A DNA stretch of 64,000 bases from an uncultured Lachnospiraceae bacterium. GTDB taxonomy: Bacteria; Bacillota; Clostridia; Lachnospirales; Lachnospiraceae. Each line of letters starts with the position of its first letter. Within the stretch, counting starts at the first letter, position 1. The DNA lies in assembly GCA_910579615.1 (NCBI GenBank), contig CAJTUA010000008.1, forward strand, positions 85,907 to 149,906, given 5' to 3'. The notes beneath the pieces are model-generated. The model did no database searches. It was given only the letters and a program-made list of their open reading frames with translations, and was not told the origin of the DNA. The position numbers and the translations under genes are program-made. Positions 1-9,109 of this stretch are shown in pieces.

Positions 1-1
1 G

Positions 2-325
2 GCGGATGCGCTGTACCAAAAAGGAAATACGACAAGGGTGTTCGTTGCGGTTTCTGGGAATGAGGTTGTGGGAACCCTGATTGTCGGCGTTGAGGATGAG
101 GAAAAAAGCCTTGGCAGCGTCGGCTGTACGACCGTCCATCCATCATGGCAGGGGAAGCATATCGCGGTAAATCTGGTGGCAGTCGGGACAAAATATTTAA
201 GAGAATTCGGGCTGCGGGAAGCGTATTTGAGCTACACCTATACGGGACTTGACCATATGTACGGTTATTCTGGATATAAAATATGCGTTTACTTTATGAT
301 GGCAGTGAAAAATATCGGAGGCTGA
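2..325 (+). CDS. GNAT acetyltransferase, C-terminal part (cut by window edge)
   Basis: The reading frame is open from the left edge and ends at 325, so only the last ~107 residues are visible. They show the GNAT core: a strand ending VGTLIVGV, then TTVHPSWQGKHIAVNLV, which matches the acetyl-CoA pyrophosphate-binding loop region (Q/RxxGxG/A), and an aromatic C-terminal half (YGYSGYKICVYF). An internal GTG at 38 could serve as a start, but the coding sequence clearly runs further upstream. Substrate cannot be told. It opens a block rich in GNAT genes. Confidence 0.7.
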   Translation, partial: ADALYQKGNTTRVFVAVSGNEVVGTLIVGVEDEEKSLGSVGCTTVHPSWQGKHIAVNLVAVGTKYLREFGLREAYLSYTYTGLDHMYGYSGYKICVYFMMAVKNIGG

Positions 326-420
326 GGATGGAGCGGTATTAAAAAACATAAATTATACGGCAACAAAAGTTTTTGCAGGGGGTATCTGAATTATAATATT
401 TTTTTCAAGGAGAAACCAAC

Positions 421-1188
421 ATGGAAAAAACAAAAATCGAGATTGATATCAGCGATTTTCCAAAGGAACTGCACCCTTTTCTGACAGGAGCGGATATTTA
501 TGACAGCAGCTCCGGTTCGAGCGCGAAGGTTTATTTTATTTCTTCTGGCTATTATCTGAAAGTCGGCGCGCGGGGAACTCTGGAACGCGAGGCTTTTATG
601 GCGGGTTGGTTTTACAGGAAGGGTCTTGGAACCGAGGTGGTCTGGTACATCAAAGGAAATCAGGACTATATGCTGACGAAAGCGGCGAGGGGCGAGGACT
701 GCCTTGCTGACCTCAAACATCCGAAACAGCTTTGTGAACTGCTGGCAAACGCAATGCGCAGGCTGCATTCCATGCCGGCTTCGGACCTGCCGGATTCCGC
801 GGTGATGGAGAACTTTTATGCGGCGCTTGAAAAAGGTACGGGGGATTATTATGAACGTGCACAGATGGCGCGGTTTATGATTCACTCGCAGGAAGAAGCC
901 TGGGAGATTATGCGGAAAAATAAACACCGCCTCAAACGGGACACGCTGATACACGGCGATTTCTGCCTGCCGAACATCGTGGCGGTGGATGGGGAATTTT
1001 CCTGCTTTATTGATTTGGCGATGGCAGGCATGGGCGATAAGCATATCGATTTGTACTGGGCTGTCTGGTCATTGCAGTATAATCTGAAAACGGAAGAGTA
1101 CACGGATTATTTTCTGGATCAGTACGGCAGGGAGAATTTTGAGTATGATATGTTAAAGGTGATTGCGGCGTTTGAAGTGTTTGGATAA
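421..1188 (+). CDS. APH(3')-type aminoglycoside phosphotransferase
   Basis: This 255-aa protein has the protein-kinase-like fold of aminoglycoside phosphotransferases. Residues 178-185 read HGDFCLPN (catalytic Asp180, Asn185) and Asp198 lies in FIDLAMAG, the DFG-like metal site. All four key residues sit exactly ten positions before their equivalents in APH(3')-IIIa as I recall it, and the length is close to the usual 264 aa. The start is preceded by AAGGAG. The family transfers a phosphate from ATP to the 3'-OH of kanamycin-type drugs in the cytoplasm; the substrate here is unproven. It stands alone, with remnants downstream. Confidence 0.85.
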   Translation: MEKTKIEIDISDFPKELHPFLTGADIYDSSSGSSAKVYFISSGYYLKVGARGTLEREAFMAGWFYRKGLGTEVVWYIKGNQDYMLTKAARGEDCLADLKHPKQLCELLANAMRRLHSMPASDLPDSAVMENFYAALEKGTGDYYERAQMARFMIHSQEEAWEIMRKNKHRLKRDTLIHGDFCLPNIVAVDGEFSCFIDLAMAGMGDKHIDLYWAVWSLQYNLKTEEYTDYFLDQYGRENFEYDMLKVIAAFEVFG

Positions 1189-1189
1189 A

Positions 1190-1262
1190 TTCGGAGGGGT
1201 CAAAAAAACTGAAAATTCGCTTTTTTAACGAAAATCCAAAATTTTTTTTAAAACAAATATAA
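1190..1262 (+). pseudogene. Remnant of a small gene start, related to 3257-3435
   Basis: After the kinase stop comes AATTCGGAGGGGTC followed by a frame reading KIRFFNENPKFFLKQI and a stop. The same layout recurs at 3232-3300 (AATTTGGAGGACTC, then MEIRFFEKMQN...), with clear similarity over ~55 bases. Here the initiator is CTG rather than ATG, so this copy is probably dead. The two related pieces bracket the RloA/RloB pair. No function is known. Confidence 0.4.
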
Positions 1263-1322
1263 AAATTGAAAATCAAACAAACTGGTAGTATACTGAAGGA
1301 AGCAAAGAAGGAGGTGAAAAAG

Positions 1323-2531
1323 ATGCTTTGTCAGTTTTCATTTCAAAATTTTAAATCATATAAAAAAGAAACCACATTTGATTTTCAGGCATCCTCTATA
1401 CCTGAGTTTGCGGAAAGCCTGATTGCAAAGGAACTGTGCAGCAGCCTTTTGCCAGTCAGTGCAGTATACGGACCGAATGGAGGAGGGAAAACAAATTTGC
1501 TGCAGGCTTTGGCATGCCTGATTTCTACGGTGGTAAAACCGATTCATGACTTGGAAAAGAATCGGCAGCCTTTTATCATGCAGCAAAAAGTTGCGGCACA
1601 ACCATTTCTGTTTGATGCGGAATCGCCGGAAGAACCGACAGAATTTCAGATTTTTTTTCGGAAGGAAGAATATGAATACCGGTATTATCTGGCAGTAAAG
1701 AAAGAAAAAATATCAGCGGAGACGTTGGACAGAAAGAAAATCAGAGGCAGAAAACCGGCACATATTTTTTATCGGGAAGCGGAAGAAATCACACTTGGAA
1801 CCATTTTGAAAAAGGAGAATGTGAATACGAATGTCAATGTGAAAATGCCTTTTTTGTCGTTCCTTGCAATCAATTATAATATTCCGTTCCTTGCAAAGGT
1901 GCAGGAATGGTTTGAGTCCTGTATTATCTGTAGTTATGCGAATCCGATGGCGGAAGTACAGATTATGGTTTCTGACGATAAGGGATTTAAGGGACAAATC
2001 CTGCAGCTTTTAAACGATATGGGGATTGACGTTTCGGATTATCGTCTGGATGAGAAAGAAAAGCAATTATATTTGAAACGCAGAATTGGAGAGGGAGAAT
2101 ATGAGCTGCCATTTATTCATGAGTCTGATGGCACAAGAAAACTCATTGCGGTGCTGCCCGTGCTTCTGACTGCTTTAAGGGAAGGACGGCTGGTGCTTAT
2201 TGATGAACTGGATGCCAAGCTTCACCCGAAATTGCTGCGCTATGTGATTTCCCTGTTTAAAAATCCGGATATCAATCAAAATGGCGCGCAGCTTCTGTTT
2301 ACTTCCCATGATATGGCGACAATGAAAAACACCGTATTTCGAAGAGATGAAATCTGGTTTGCTGCGTTGGATGAACAACATAGCAGTCAGCTCTATTCTC
2401 TTTATGATATCAGGCGGGAGGATAATGAGAGAGTAAATAGCACGGCAGCATTTGATAAACAATATCTGGAAGGCAGATATGGCGCAGATCCATATTTGCA
2501 GAATATGTTGAGCGGGGGTGGCTGGAGATGA
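1323..2531 (+). CDS. RloA/AbiLi-like AAA ATPase of an anti-phage pair
   Basis: The start is set at ATG 1323 because a near-perfect AAGGAGGTG lies just upstream, giving 402 aa; an earlier in-frame ATG at 1266 lacks a ribosome site. The N-terminus (FSFQNFKSYKKETTFDF) is the standard opening of SMC/OLD-like AAA ATPases. Walker A is GPNGGGKTNLL near residue 55. The C-terminal part carries a Walker B, LVLIDELDAKLHP, followed by a switch histidine in TSHD. The stop overlaps the start of the next gene by 4 bases (ATGA), so the two are co-translated. The pairing with an RloB protein matches RloA/RloB and lactococcal AbiL abortive-infection modules. Confidence 0.85.
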   Translation: MLCQFSFQNFKSYKKETTFDFQASSIPEFAESLIAKELCSSLLPVSAVYGPNGGGKTNLLQALACLISTVVKPIHDLEKNRQPFIMQQKVAAQPFLFDAESPEEPTEFQIFFRKEEYEYRYYLAVKKEKISAETLDRKKIRGRKPAHIFYREAEEITLGTILKKENVNTNVNVKMPFLSFLAINYNIPFLAKVQEWFESCIICSYANPMAEVQIMVSDDKGFKGQILQLLNDMGIDVSDYRLDEKEKQLYLKRRIGEGEYELPFIHESDGTRKLIAVLPVLLTALREGRLVLIDELDAKLHPKLLRYVISLFKNPDINQNGAQLLFTSHDMATMKNTVFRRDEIWFAALDEQHSSQLYSLYDIRREDNERVNSTAAFDKQYLEGRYGADPYLQNMLSGGGWR

Positions 2532-3205
2532 GTTTGAAACCGCCAAAGAAAAGTGATTTGAATAAGTCGTGGATGAAACCGAAACCGGACAGAAAATTGA
2601 AACTACAGCCTGAGTATCATTTGATTGTATCAGAGGGAACGACTACGGAACCGGCGTATTTTGAAGCGATATGTGACATTATCAATTGTCAGTATCGCGA
2701 AAAAATAAGAGTGGAGGTTTTTGGTGAGGGGGATAATACAATCAATTTGTTTTGGAAAGCGAAGAAGAAAGCCGCAGACAATGCGAATGGATATCGTCAT
2801 GTCTGGATTGTCTATGACACCGACGAATTCCCGTCAGAGCATGTGGATCAGGTTGTGAATTTGTGCAATGAAAACAGCACGGAAGAAACCGATTATCACG
2901 CAGTCTGGTCAAACCAGTGTGTGGAATTGTGGTACTTGCTGCATTTTAGTTTTATGCAGTCGGATATACACCGGAAAGAGTATTGGCCAAAGCTGACTGA
3001 ACAGTTAGGGAAAATTGGCTGCGGAGCGTATGTAAAAAATCGTAAGGATATGTATCAGCTTCTTTGGCCGTATCTGGATTTTGCAATTGCAAATGCGAAG
3101 AAATTGGATAAGCGGAATCAGGGAAAAATGCCTTCAAAATCTGCGCCCGAAACAAAAGTTTATGAGCTGATGGAAAAACTCAGACCGTACCTGCAGCAAG
3201 TATAA
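2528..3205 (+). CDS. RloB-family nuclease-like partner of the ATPase
   Basis: This 225-aa protein has the RloB signature: IVSEGTTTEPAYFEAICDII near residues 32-51 (Toprim-like Glu of the nuclease core), then WIVYDTDEF with paired acidic residues, and ELWYLLHF. A basic C-terminal tail (KKLDKRNQGKMPSKSAPET) could contact nucleic acid. It is translationally coupled to the ATPase gene. RloB homologues are thought to be the effector of the two-gene defence module; no toxicity can be inferred here beyond that. Confidence 0.8.
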   Translation: MSLKPPKKSDLNKSWMKPKPDRKLKLQPEYHLIVSEGTTTEPAYFEAICDIINCQYREKIRVEVFGEGDNTINLFWKAKKKAADNANGYRHVWIVYDTDEFPSEHVDQVVNLCNENSTEETDYHAVWSNQCVELWYLLHFSFMQSDIHRKEYWPKLTEQLGKIGCGAYVKNRKDMYQLLWPYLDFAIANAKKLDKRNQGKMPSKSAPETKVYELMEKLRPYLQQV

Positions 3206-3256
3206 AAGAAAAAATAGTTTGATGTATTTGGGTGAATTTGGAGGACTCAAAAAATT

Positions 3257-3435
3257 ATGGAAATCCGATTTTTTGAAAAAATGCAGAATGTGAAAAATCT
3301 CAAAAGGCATCCGTTTGAATTTATCAGAAAATTGGATATCGGATTGTCGGGGTAATTCCGGATGCAAACGGAATCGGAAAGCAGGATATTTTTATGGCAA
3401 AGCACATTAAAAAGCATATGAAAGCGGAGGATTAA
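3257..3435 (+). pseudogene. Frameshifted small ORF of unknown family
   Basis: An ATG at 3257 behind a GGAGG-like site opens a 32-codon frame (MEIRFFEKMQN...RKLDIGLSG) that stops at 3355. A shifted frame continues plausibly (VIPDANGIGKQDIFMAKHIKKHMKAED) to 3435. The composition looks coding in both pieces, so this is read as one small gene broken by a frameshift. Its 5' end resembles the remnant at 1190-1262. I do not recognise the family. Confidence 0.35.
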
Positions 3436-3438
3436 GTA

Positions 3439-4002
3439 ATGGCAGGATATATGGTTTACTGGCCGCAGGACCGGGTGCAGGAATTAAAGAGGGCAAAGGA
3501 TAACGGACCAATCAAAGTGGTTTTTGGCAGCATTCATGCCCGTATGCCCGCGATTACTTCGGTGAAGGTGGGGGATATTGTTTTTCCAGTTGCGCTGTTG
3601 AAGAAAAAATTTTGCGTGATGGCGCGTCTTTTGGTAGAACACCGCGAGCCCGCCTACGATTATCTGGTGCGGGAACTGGGAAACTCGTGCAGTGCGCTTG
3701 TTCCGGAAGGGGTGGATTGGAAACTGTATTATGACAGGCCGCTTTTGCCGCATCTGGCGCATCAGGAGCCTTTCAACTGCTGTTCAAAATGGGCAGTGTG
3801 GGGAGGAAAGGGCTCAGCAATCACGCCACGAGAACTGCCGGATGAGGTGCTGCCGGACTTGCGTTTCGGGTATCCGAAGAGCAAGGAAAAAGGACTGCGT
3901 TTCGATGAAAAAGGGAACGTGATGACAAATTGCCTGACGGTTACCAGACGGCTGAGCGAGGAGACACTGGGAATTTTTGAGGCGCTGTTTGAGGAAGGGT
4001 GA
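3439..4002 (+). CDS. Unknown soluble protein
   Basis: The 187-aa frame begins MAGYMVYWPQDRVQELKRAK behind AAAGCGGAGG. It has no signal peptide or membrane segment. The first 60 residues (GPIKVVFGSIHARMPAITSVKVGDIVFPVALLKKKFCVMARL) look like a small beta-barrel of the EVE/PUA kind, but this is only an impression. A CC pair occurs in FNCCSKWAVWG. It stands alone among accessory genes. No function is assigned. Confidence 0.6.
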   Translation: MAGYMVYWPQDRVQELKRAKDNGPIKVVFGSIHARMPAITSVKVGDIVFPVALLKKKFCVMARLLVEHREPAYDYLVRELGNSCSALVPEGVDWKLYYDRPLLPHLAHQEPFNCCSKWAVWGGKGSAITPRELPDEVLPDLRFGYPKSKEKGLRFDEKGNVMTNCLTVTRRLSEETLGIFEALFEEG

Positions 4003-4199
4003 GCGCGCAATCCGTGCGGTTCATTTGGTATTGCAAGAGCGGCAGGCTGTAAAAAGAGAAGGGGAAATCGAACCATGAATCCAGAGTATTTCCGAATCCG
4101 GTTGAACCGGAACAAGGCTGGCGTGAGATTATGCGTATGCGAAAGAGTGGTTTACACGTAAGGCGCAGGATTTGCGGATATTTTAAGAAGGGGGCGTGT

Positions 4200-5012
4200 A
4201 TGGGGATTTCGAAAAAGGGGAGACGAACCATTACATATCGGGAGAGGGAATATGTCTGGTGGGTGAAGGAGGAGGAAGAGTATTGTAATGAAACCTGGCT
4301 GACCATTGCTTCACCGGACAAAAGCCTGATTTTGTCTTACCGGGTCGGGGAGTGCGATTCCTTTGTAGTCAGTAAGGGCAGGGTATTCCAGGGAAAAGAG
4401 ACTTCTGGGAAATGGGAGCGCTACTGGTATCCGTTTGGAAAACGCACACCGCCGATGGTGATTACGCCGGGTTTTGTGCAGGAGCTGATTGCCTGGGCGG
4501 TGGATGGGCAGGGGGCGGAACCAGTTTGCATAAAAAGGCCGGTGAAAGAATATTTGTACCGTCTGGTTTTGTGCGATGATGAACTATCGTATGAAGATTA
4601 CCGGGAAGAGTTTGATATCGGGATTTTTTTGTCCCGCGAACAGGCCGAGCGGGTCGCTAAGCATTATCTTGCCCATATAGAAGGGTTTCGGGATTATCCG
4701 TGCAGTTACCGGATTGTGGAGAAAAAAGTGTTCGCTGGAAAAGGCGGCGAAGAAAAAAGCGGCGGCGGAAAGAAGGAGGGCAGAAAAAAATGCGGTGAAG
4801 CGGTTCTGGAAGAAGTCTACATGGTGTATGGGTGGAATGAGAATACCGAGGGAGACGAGGTGGAGGTGGTTGAGAGCGAATGCTTTGGGGATGAGACTGC
4901 GGCAAAGCAGGAGATGGCGAAAATGAAAGAAAAGTATGTAAGGAGCGAGTGGTGCTTATCCCGCTACCGGGTGGGGGAATGGGAATGGAAGGACGGGTTT
5001 GTGCGGGTGTGA
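4200..5012 (+). CDS. Unknown protein with two similar halves
   Basis: The start at 4200 is chosen because AAGAAGGGGG lies 5-12 bases upstream; the frame is open a little further back. The 270-aa product has no signal peptide. Two stretches are similar in layout: YLYRLVLCDDELSYEDY...SREQAERVAKHYL and VYMVYGWNENTEGDEVE...DETAAKQEMAKMK. This suggests a duplicated small alpha/beta unit joined by a Gly/Lys-rich linker (GKGGEEKSGGGKKEGRKK). Rich in Trp and Glu; possibly an immunity-type protein, but this is a guess. Confidence 0.55.
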   Translation: MGISKKGRRTITYREREYVWWVKEEEEYCNETWLTIASPDKSLILSYRVGECDSFVVSKGRVFQGKETSGKWERYWYPFGKRTPPMVITPGFVQELIAWAVDGQGAEPVCIKRPVKEYLYRLVLCDDELSYEDYREEFDIGIFLSREQAERVAKHYLAHIEGFRDYPCSYRIVEKKVFAGKGGEEKSGGGKKEGRKKCGEAVLEEVYMVYGWNENTEGDEVEVVESECFGDETAAKQEMAKMKEKYVRSEWCLSRYRVGEWEWKDGFVRV

Positions 5013-5140
5013 AGCCCGTGGGAAAAGATTGGCGGGAGCAGGGAAGAACCTGCCGGATTTAGGATTGTTGATGTGATTGAAGATGAGAACGGAAATTCCA
5101 TGGCGTTATATGCGCTTGGGGTTTATGAGAGGGGCTATGT

Positions 5141-5662
5141 ATGTGTCTTGAAACGAACAGGATATTCATTCGGGAATTTGCGCCCTGTGACGCGGGCGAT
5201 TTGTATGAGATTTTGGGGGACGAGGCAACAATGGAGCAGTGTGAACCTGCGTACAGCTTTGCGCAGACTGAAAAATTTCTGGCGGATTTCTGCATTGGGA
5301 AAAAAGGCGCACTTGCTGCGGTGCAAAAGGAAAGTGGCAAGTGCATCGGATATATTCTTTTTAAACCTTTGGAGGAGGATGTTTATGAAATTGGTTGGTT
5401 TTTTAACCGGAAATACTGGCGGCAGGGCTATGCGTTTGAAGCCTGTGGTAAAGTAATCGACGACGCGTTTCGGGAGAGGAACGCACACAAGATTATGGCG
5501 GAGACGATTGATAATAAAAAATCGGTTCCCCTGATGGAAAAATTAGGGATGCAGCAAGAGGGTCTTCAAAGGAGCCATACGAAGGATATGAATGGGAATT
5601 GGGCGGATTTTTATCTTTATGGGATGCTGCGGGAAGATTGGGAAAAACGGCAGAAGCTGTAA
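5141..5662 (+). CDS. RimJ/RimL-type GNAT acetyltransferase
   Basis: This 173-aa protein starts TNRIFIREFAPCDAGDLYEIL, the usual opening of the RimJ/RimL acetyltransferase_3 group. YEIGWFFNRKYWRQGYAFEA (about residues 86-105) is the beta4-alpha3 acetyl-CoA loop, and ETIDNKKSVPLMEKLGMQQEG is the typical C-terminal motif. Family members acetylate ribosomal N-termini or small molecules such as aminoglycosides; the substrate here is unknown. The 60 bases upstream are a readable fragment (FRIVDVIEDENGNSMALYAL) of another, lost gene. Confidence 0.85.
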   Translation: MCLETNRIFIREFAPCDAGDLYEILGDEATMEQCEPAYSFAQTEKFLADFCIGKKGALAAVQKESGKCIGYILFKPLEEDVYEIGWFFNRKYWRQGYAFEACGKVIDDAFRERNAHKIMAETIDNKKSVPLMEKLGMQQEGLQRSHTKDMNGNWADFYLYGMLREDWEKRQKL

Positions 5663-5715
5663 TAAAAGTGTTTTTTGTGGGAAAATTTCGGTGGATTATA
5701 GGGAGAAAGTGACGA

Positions 5716-6741
5716 ATGATTCAGTATAGGGAATTATGTGAAAACGAAGTGAACCGGGAATTATTCCGGGATTTTAAGCGGCATCAGGTCGTTACGAAAT
5801 GTTGGAGAAGAAAGGACAACGAATGAGTGATTCAGGACGATCCGTTTATTGACGACTGGTCGGAGGAGGATTACCGGACTTTGGTTGCCTGCCTGAAAAA
5901 TACGATATCTGCGGGCGGTTTTGTGTATGGCGCGTTTTTGGATGGCAGGTTAAAAGGTTTTACCTCTGTTGAGCCGGAATTGTTTGGCGGAGCGCAGGGA
6001 TACCTTGATTTATCGTGCATCCATGTGTCGGAGGATATGCGCGGACAGGGTGTTGGAAAGGCGCTTTTTGATGCGGCAAAGGAATGGGCACGGGAGCATG
6101 GCGGCAGAAAACTTTATATCTCGGCGCACTCGGCGGTGGAAAGCCAGGCGTTTTATAAAGCGATGGGGTGCGTAAAAGCGCAGGTGTACAACCAAAAGCA
6201 TGTGGAAGCAGAGCCGTATGACTGCCAGTTGGAATGTGATTTGAGGACGGTGGTGGCTGCAAAAAGGGAAAACCCTCAAAGTATGGAAGAAATGGCGGCC
6301 ACCGTAAGGGAAGCGCGCCGCGATGATTTGCAGGAAATCCTCGAACTGTATTTATTCCTGCACGAAAAGGATATTCCGGAAGAAAATGAACGATTAAAAA
6401 CGGCATGGGAAAAAATCATGAAGGATGACAGCCATCATTTGATTGTCTGTGAACAAAATGGCAAAATTATTTCATCCTGTGTCTGTGTGATTATCCCGAA
6501 CTTAACGCGCGGCGTGCGCCCATATGCATTTGTGGAAAATGTGGTGACGCACGGAGATTACCGCGGCAGGGGCAATGCGACCATGTGCCTGGATTATGCG
6601 AGAAAAATCGCGGCGGCAGAAGGATGCTACAAAATAATGCTGCTGACAGGCTCAAAGGAAGAAAGCACGCTGAATTTTTATCGGAATGCGGGTTATAACA
6701 GTGCGGATAAGACAGCGTTTATCCAGTGGATTGAAATGTAA
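5716..6741 (+). pseudogene. Double-GNAT gene with in-frame TGA at codon 37
   Basis: From ATG 5716 the frame reads MIQYRELCENEVNRELFRDF...RHQVVTKCWRRKDNE, then TGA at 5824-5826, then continues in the same frame VIQDDPFIDDW to 6741. In remembered relatives a Trp occupies the TGA position (ENGEW-like), so a TGG to TGA change is likely. The rest is 304 aa. A first GNAT domain has motif MRGQGVGKALF and ends near ECDL; a second begins at MEEMAATVREARRDDL with motif YRGRGNATMCL. GTG 5827 directly abuts the stop and could allow reinitiation (TGAGTG), giving a product lacking beta1. Either dead or truncated. Confidence 0.7.
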
Positions 6742-6867
6742 AACCTAGAAAACGGAAATTTTTACATTATTATGGACACCACAAACAGGGTTTTGGGGAT
6801 ATGCATAAATATAAACTAAACCAGGGGAATTACAGAAACAAGCAAAAAATAAAAAGGAGATATCGCG

Positions 6868-7668
6868 ATGAAAATTACAGCACTGGTTGAAAACCGTTCG
6901 GACTGCGATTTGAAGCCGACACATGGATTGGCGCTTTATGTTGAAACGGAAAAACACAGGCTCTTGTTTGATTTGGGACCGGATAAAACATTATTTGAAA
7001 ATGCTGCAAAAAAGGGGGTTCGTCTGGAGAAAGTCGATACCGTGGTAATTTCGCACGGGCATTTTGACCATGGCGGAGCATTGGGGCGTTTTCTGGAAAT
7101 CAATCCGACGGCGAAAATCTATGTGCAGAGAAAGGCTTTTGAAGCGCATTATTCCAAGTTTTTATGCTTCCGTGTCCCAGTGGGTTTGGACGAAAAATGC
7201 AAGGAAAATGGGCAGGTTGTTTTGTTGGACGGGGATTTTTCAATTGATGAGGAACTGCAGCTTTTTATAGTTCCGGAAACTGGAAAGTGTTATTCTGATG
7301 CAAACAATGCACTTTACATGAAGGGTGGGCGGGATGATTTTTTGCATGAGCAAAATCTGCTTATCTGGGAAAAGAAAAATGTGCTGATTATGGGCTGCGG
7401 TCATGCGGGGGTTGTCAACATACTGGAGAGGATTCGGGATGAAAAACCGGAATATTGCATCGGCGGATATCATGTGCTGAACCCTATGAGGCGGAAGACG
7501 GTTCCGGAAGCGCTGCTGGATGAGATTTCAGCGGAGCTTGGGAAGTATCCGGGGATGCATTTTTATACTTGCCATTGTACGGGGAAACGGGCGTATGATT
7601 ATCTGCGTAAAAAGGTAAAGGATATGAATTATTTATCCTGCGGGGAAACCTTGGCTATCGGGGAGTGA
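6868..7668 (+). CDS. MBL-fold metallo-hydrolase
   Basis: This 266-aa protein has the HxHxDH metal motif as SHGHFDHGGAL near residue 65, and later metal ligands in MGCGHAGVVN and GGYHVL. The N-terminus MKITALVENRSDCD...HGLALYVETEKHRLLFDLG matches the MBL group related to the dihydropterin-ribofuranosyl aminobenzene phosphate synthase (COG1237). Real activity in bacteria is mostly unknown. AAAGGAGATATC precedes the start. It is followed after 94 bp by the C15-like gene and may be co-transcribed with it. Confidence 0.85.
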   Translation: MKITALVENRSDCDLKPTHGLALYVETEKHRLLFDLGPDKTLFENAAKKGVRLEKVDTVVISHGHFDHGGALGRFLEINPTAKIYVQRKAFEAHYSKFLCFRVPVGLDEKCKENGQVVLLDGDFSIDEELQLFIVPETGKCYSDANNALYMKGGRDDFLHEQNLLIWEKKNVLIMGCGHAGVVNILERIRDEKPEYCIGGYHVLNPMRRKTVPEALLDEISAELGKYPGMHFYTCHCTGKRAYDYLRKKVKDMNYLSCGETLAIGE

Positions 7669-7762
7669 AGGTTTCGCCTGTGATTTTTCAGATGCCCGGG
7701 AAAGAGATTGAAGTTGCGTGAAAGACAGGAATTACCGGAAGAAAAACTTGGAGAAAATCGAG

Positions 7763-8239
7763 ATGGATATTTTATTAACTGCATTCTGCGGAACATCTGC
7801 AGAGCAGCTTTTAAAGAGAACCGGTCAGGAGGGGCTTTTTCTGCCGAACGATAAGGTGCTGGATGCCCGGCTGCTGACGGAAGAAATTTCAGCAAAGAAA
7901 TATGATTACGTGTTCAGCTTCGGGCAAAAGCCGAATATAAAGGACAAGGTTTATATCGAGGAGGCGGCGCAAAACAACGGGGAATGCAAAAAAACGGCGT
8001 TTGACTGTGAGCGGCTTGCGGCGCTGTTTCGGGCATATCAGATGGAAGCGCGGATTTCTGGCAATGCGGGAACGTCCTTCTGCAATTCTTTGTATTGGAA
8101 CGGACTGGATTTTATCCAGAAGCATGGTTTGGATGTGAAAATGGTTTTTGTACATATCCCGATGCGGAAAAATATAACGGATTTTGAAAAATTTGGGCGG
8201 ACGGTATTGGAGGTGGTGCATTTTTTTGCGGCTTCATAA
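7763..8239 (+). CDS. Pyroglutamyl-peptidase I-like protein (C15), short
   Basis: Starting at ATG 7763 (GGAG 10 bases upstream), the protein has 158 aa against ~200-215 for typical Pcp. MDILLTAFCG matches the Pcp opening (hLhTGFxPF). AGTSFCNSLYW aligns with the nucleophile Cys region and FVHIP with the catalytic His. A Glu for the triad may be in KVYIEEAAQ. The classic F..F substrate-binding segment near the N-terminus is shortened, so cleavage of pyroglutamate is uncertain. Confidence 0.65.
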   Translation: MDILLTAFCGTSAEQLLKRTGQEGLFLPNDKVLDARLLTEEISAKKYDYVFSFGQKPNIKDKVYIEEAAQNNGECKKTAFDCERLAALFRAYQMEARISGNAGTSFCNSLYWNGLDFIQKHGLDVKMVFVHIPMRKNITDFEKFGRTVLEVVHFFAAS

Positions 8240-8352
8240 GACGGAAGTTAGAAAGTAAGTTTGCAGATAAAAAAGATTTCAAATGGTTGCGTTGGATGGT
8301 CTAATGGAAATGTGAAGTGGTTCAAAATAAAAATTGAAGAAAAGCAGGGATA

Positions 8353-9108
8353 ATGATTATGACAAAAACAGAAGTAAGATTATTGGAACATCAGAGGGAA
8401 CTTTACGGGGTGCTGATTGCGCCCGAGGGGGAAGGGAAATATCCGGTTGTTATTTTCAGCCATGGTTACAACGGTTCGGGAAGGGATTTTGAACCGATGG
8501 GGGAATATCTTGCCGAAAACGGGGTGGCGGCATTTTGCTATGATTTCTGCGGGGGCTCGGTGAATGCCAGAAGCAGTATGGCGACCGTCGATATGACGAT
8601 TTTTACAGAAAAGGAAGACCTTCACAGCGTTATCCGGTATATCAAAGAATGCGGGATAGTAGAGGAAAAGAATATCTTTTTGTTCGGGGGAAGCCAGGGC
8701 GGTCTGGTTTCTGCATTGGCCGCGGAGGAGGCAAAAGAAGATATCCGCGGTCTGATGTTATTATTCCCGGCAATGTGCATTGCGGATAATTGGAATGCGC
8801 GTTTTCCAAAAGAGGAGGATATTCCGCAAGTGCAGGAACTTTGGGGGATGAATCTTGGCAGAAAGTTTTTTATGACGCTGCGGGGCTTTGACGTCTATCA
8901 GCATATTGGGGGTTACAAGCGCAGTGTCCAGGTGATTTACGGGGAGAATGACCCAATTGTTTCCCTTGATTATATAGAGAAATTAAAAACGGTTTATTCG
9001 GATATGAAACTGGATATTTTTAAACATGAGGGGCACGGGTTTTCGGAGGAAGGGAATCGCCGGGTGGCAGAAATGACATTGGAATTTGTGAGGAAGAACC
9101 GGGAATGA
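8353..9108 (+). CDS. Alpha/beta hydrolase (dienelactone/acyl esterase type)
   Basis: The 251-aa protein has an oxyanion segment FSHGYNGSGRDF, nucleophile elbow FGGSQGG (Ser near residue 116), acid residue in YGENDPIVS and catalytic His in EGHGF. This is a complete Ser-Asp-His triad. There is no signal peptide, so it acts in the cytoplasm on an unknown ester. It resembles the Clostridial BAAT/acyl-esterase-like hydrolases with cap loop WNARFPKEEDIPQVQELWGM. Confidence 0.85.
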   Translation: MIMTKTEVRLLEHQRELYGVLIAPEGEGKYPVVIFSHGYNGSGRDFEPMGEYLAENGVAAFCYDFCGGSVNARSSMATVDMTIFTEKEDLHSVIRYIKECGIVEEKNIFLFGGSQGGLVSALAAEEAKEDIRGLMLLFPAMCIADNWNARFPKEEDIPQVQELWGMNLGRKFFMTLRGFDVYQHIGGYKRSVQVIYGENDPIVSLDYIEKLKTVYSDMKLDIFKHEGHGFSEEGNRRVAEMTLEFVRKNRE

Positions 9109-9109
9109 A

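Noticed and set aside
5716..6741. TGA read as tryptophan (altered genetic code).
   Set aside because: Many genes in the window end in TGA with overlapping downstream starts, and TGG is used freely for Trp. Two in-frame TGA cases are better explained as mutations.
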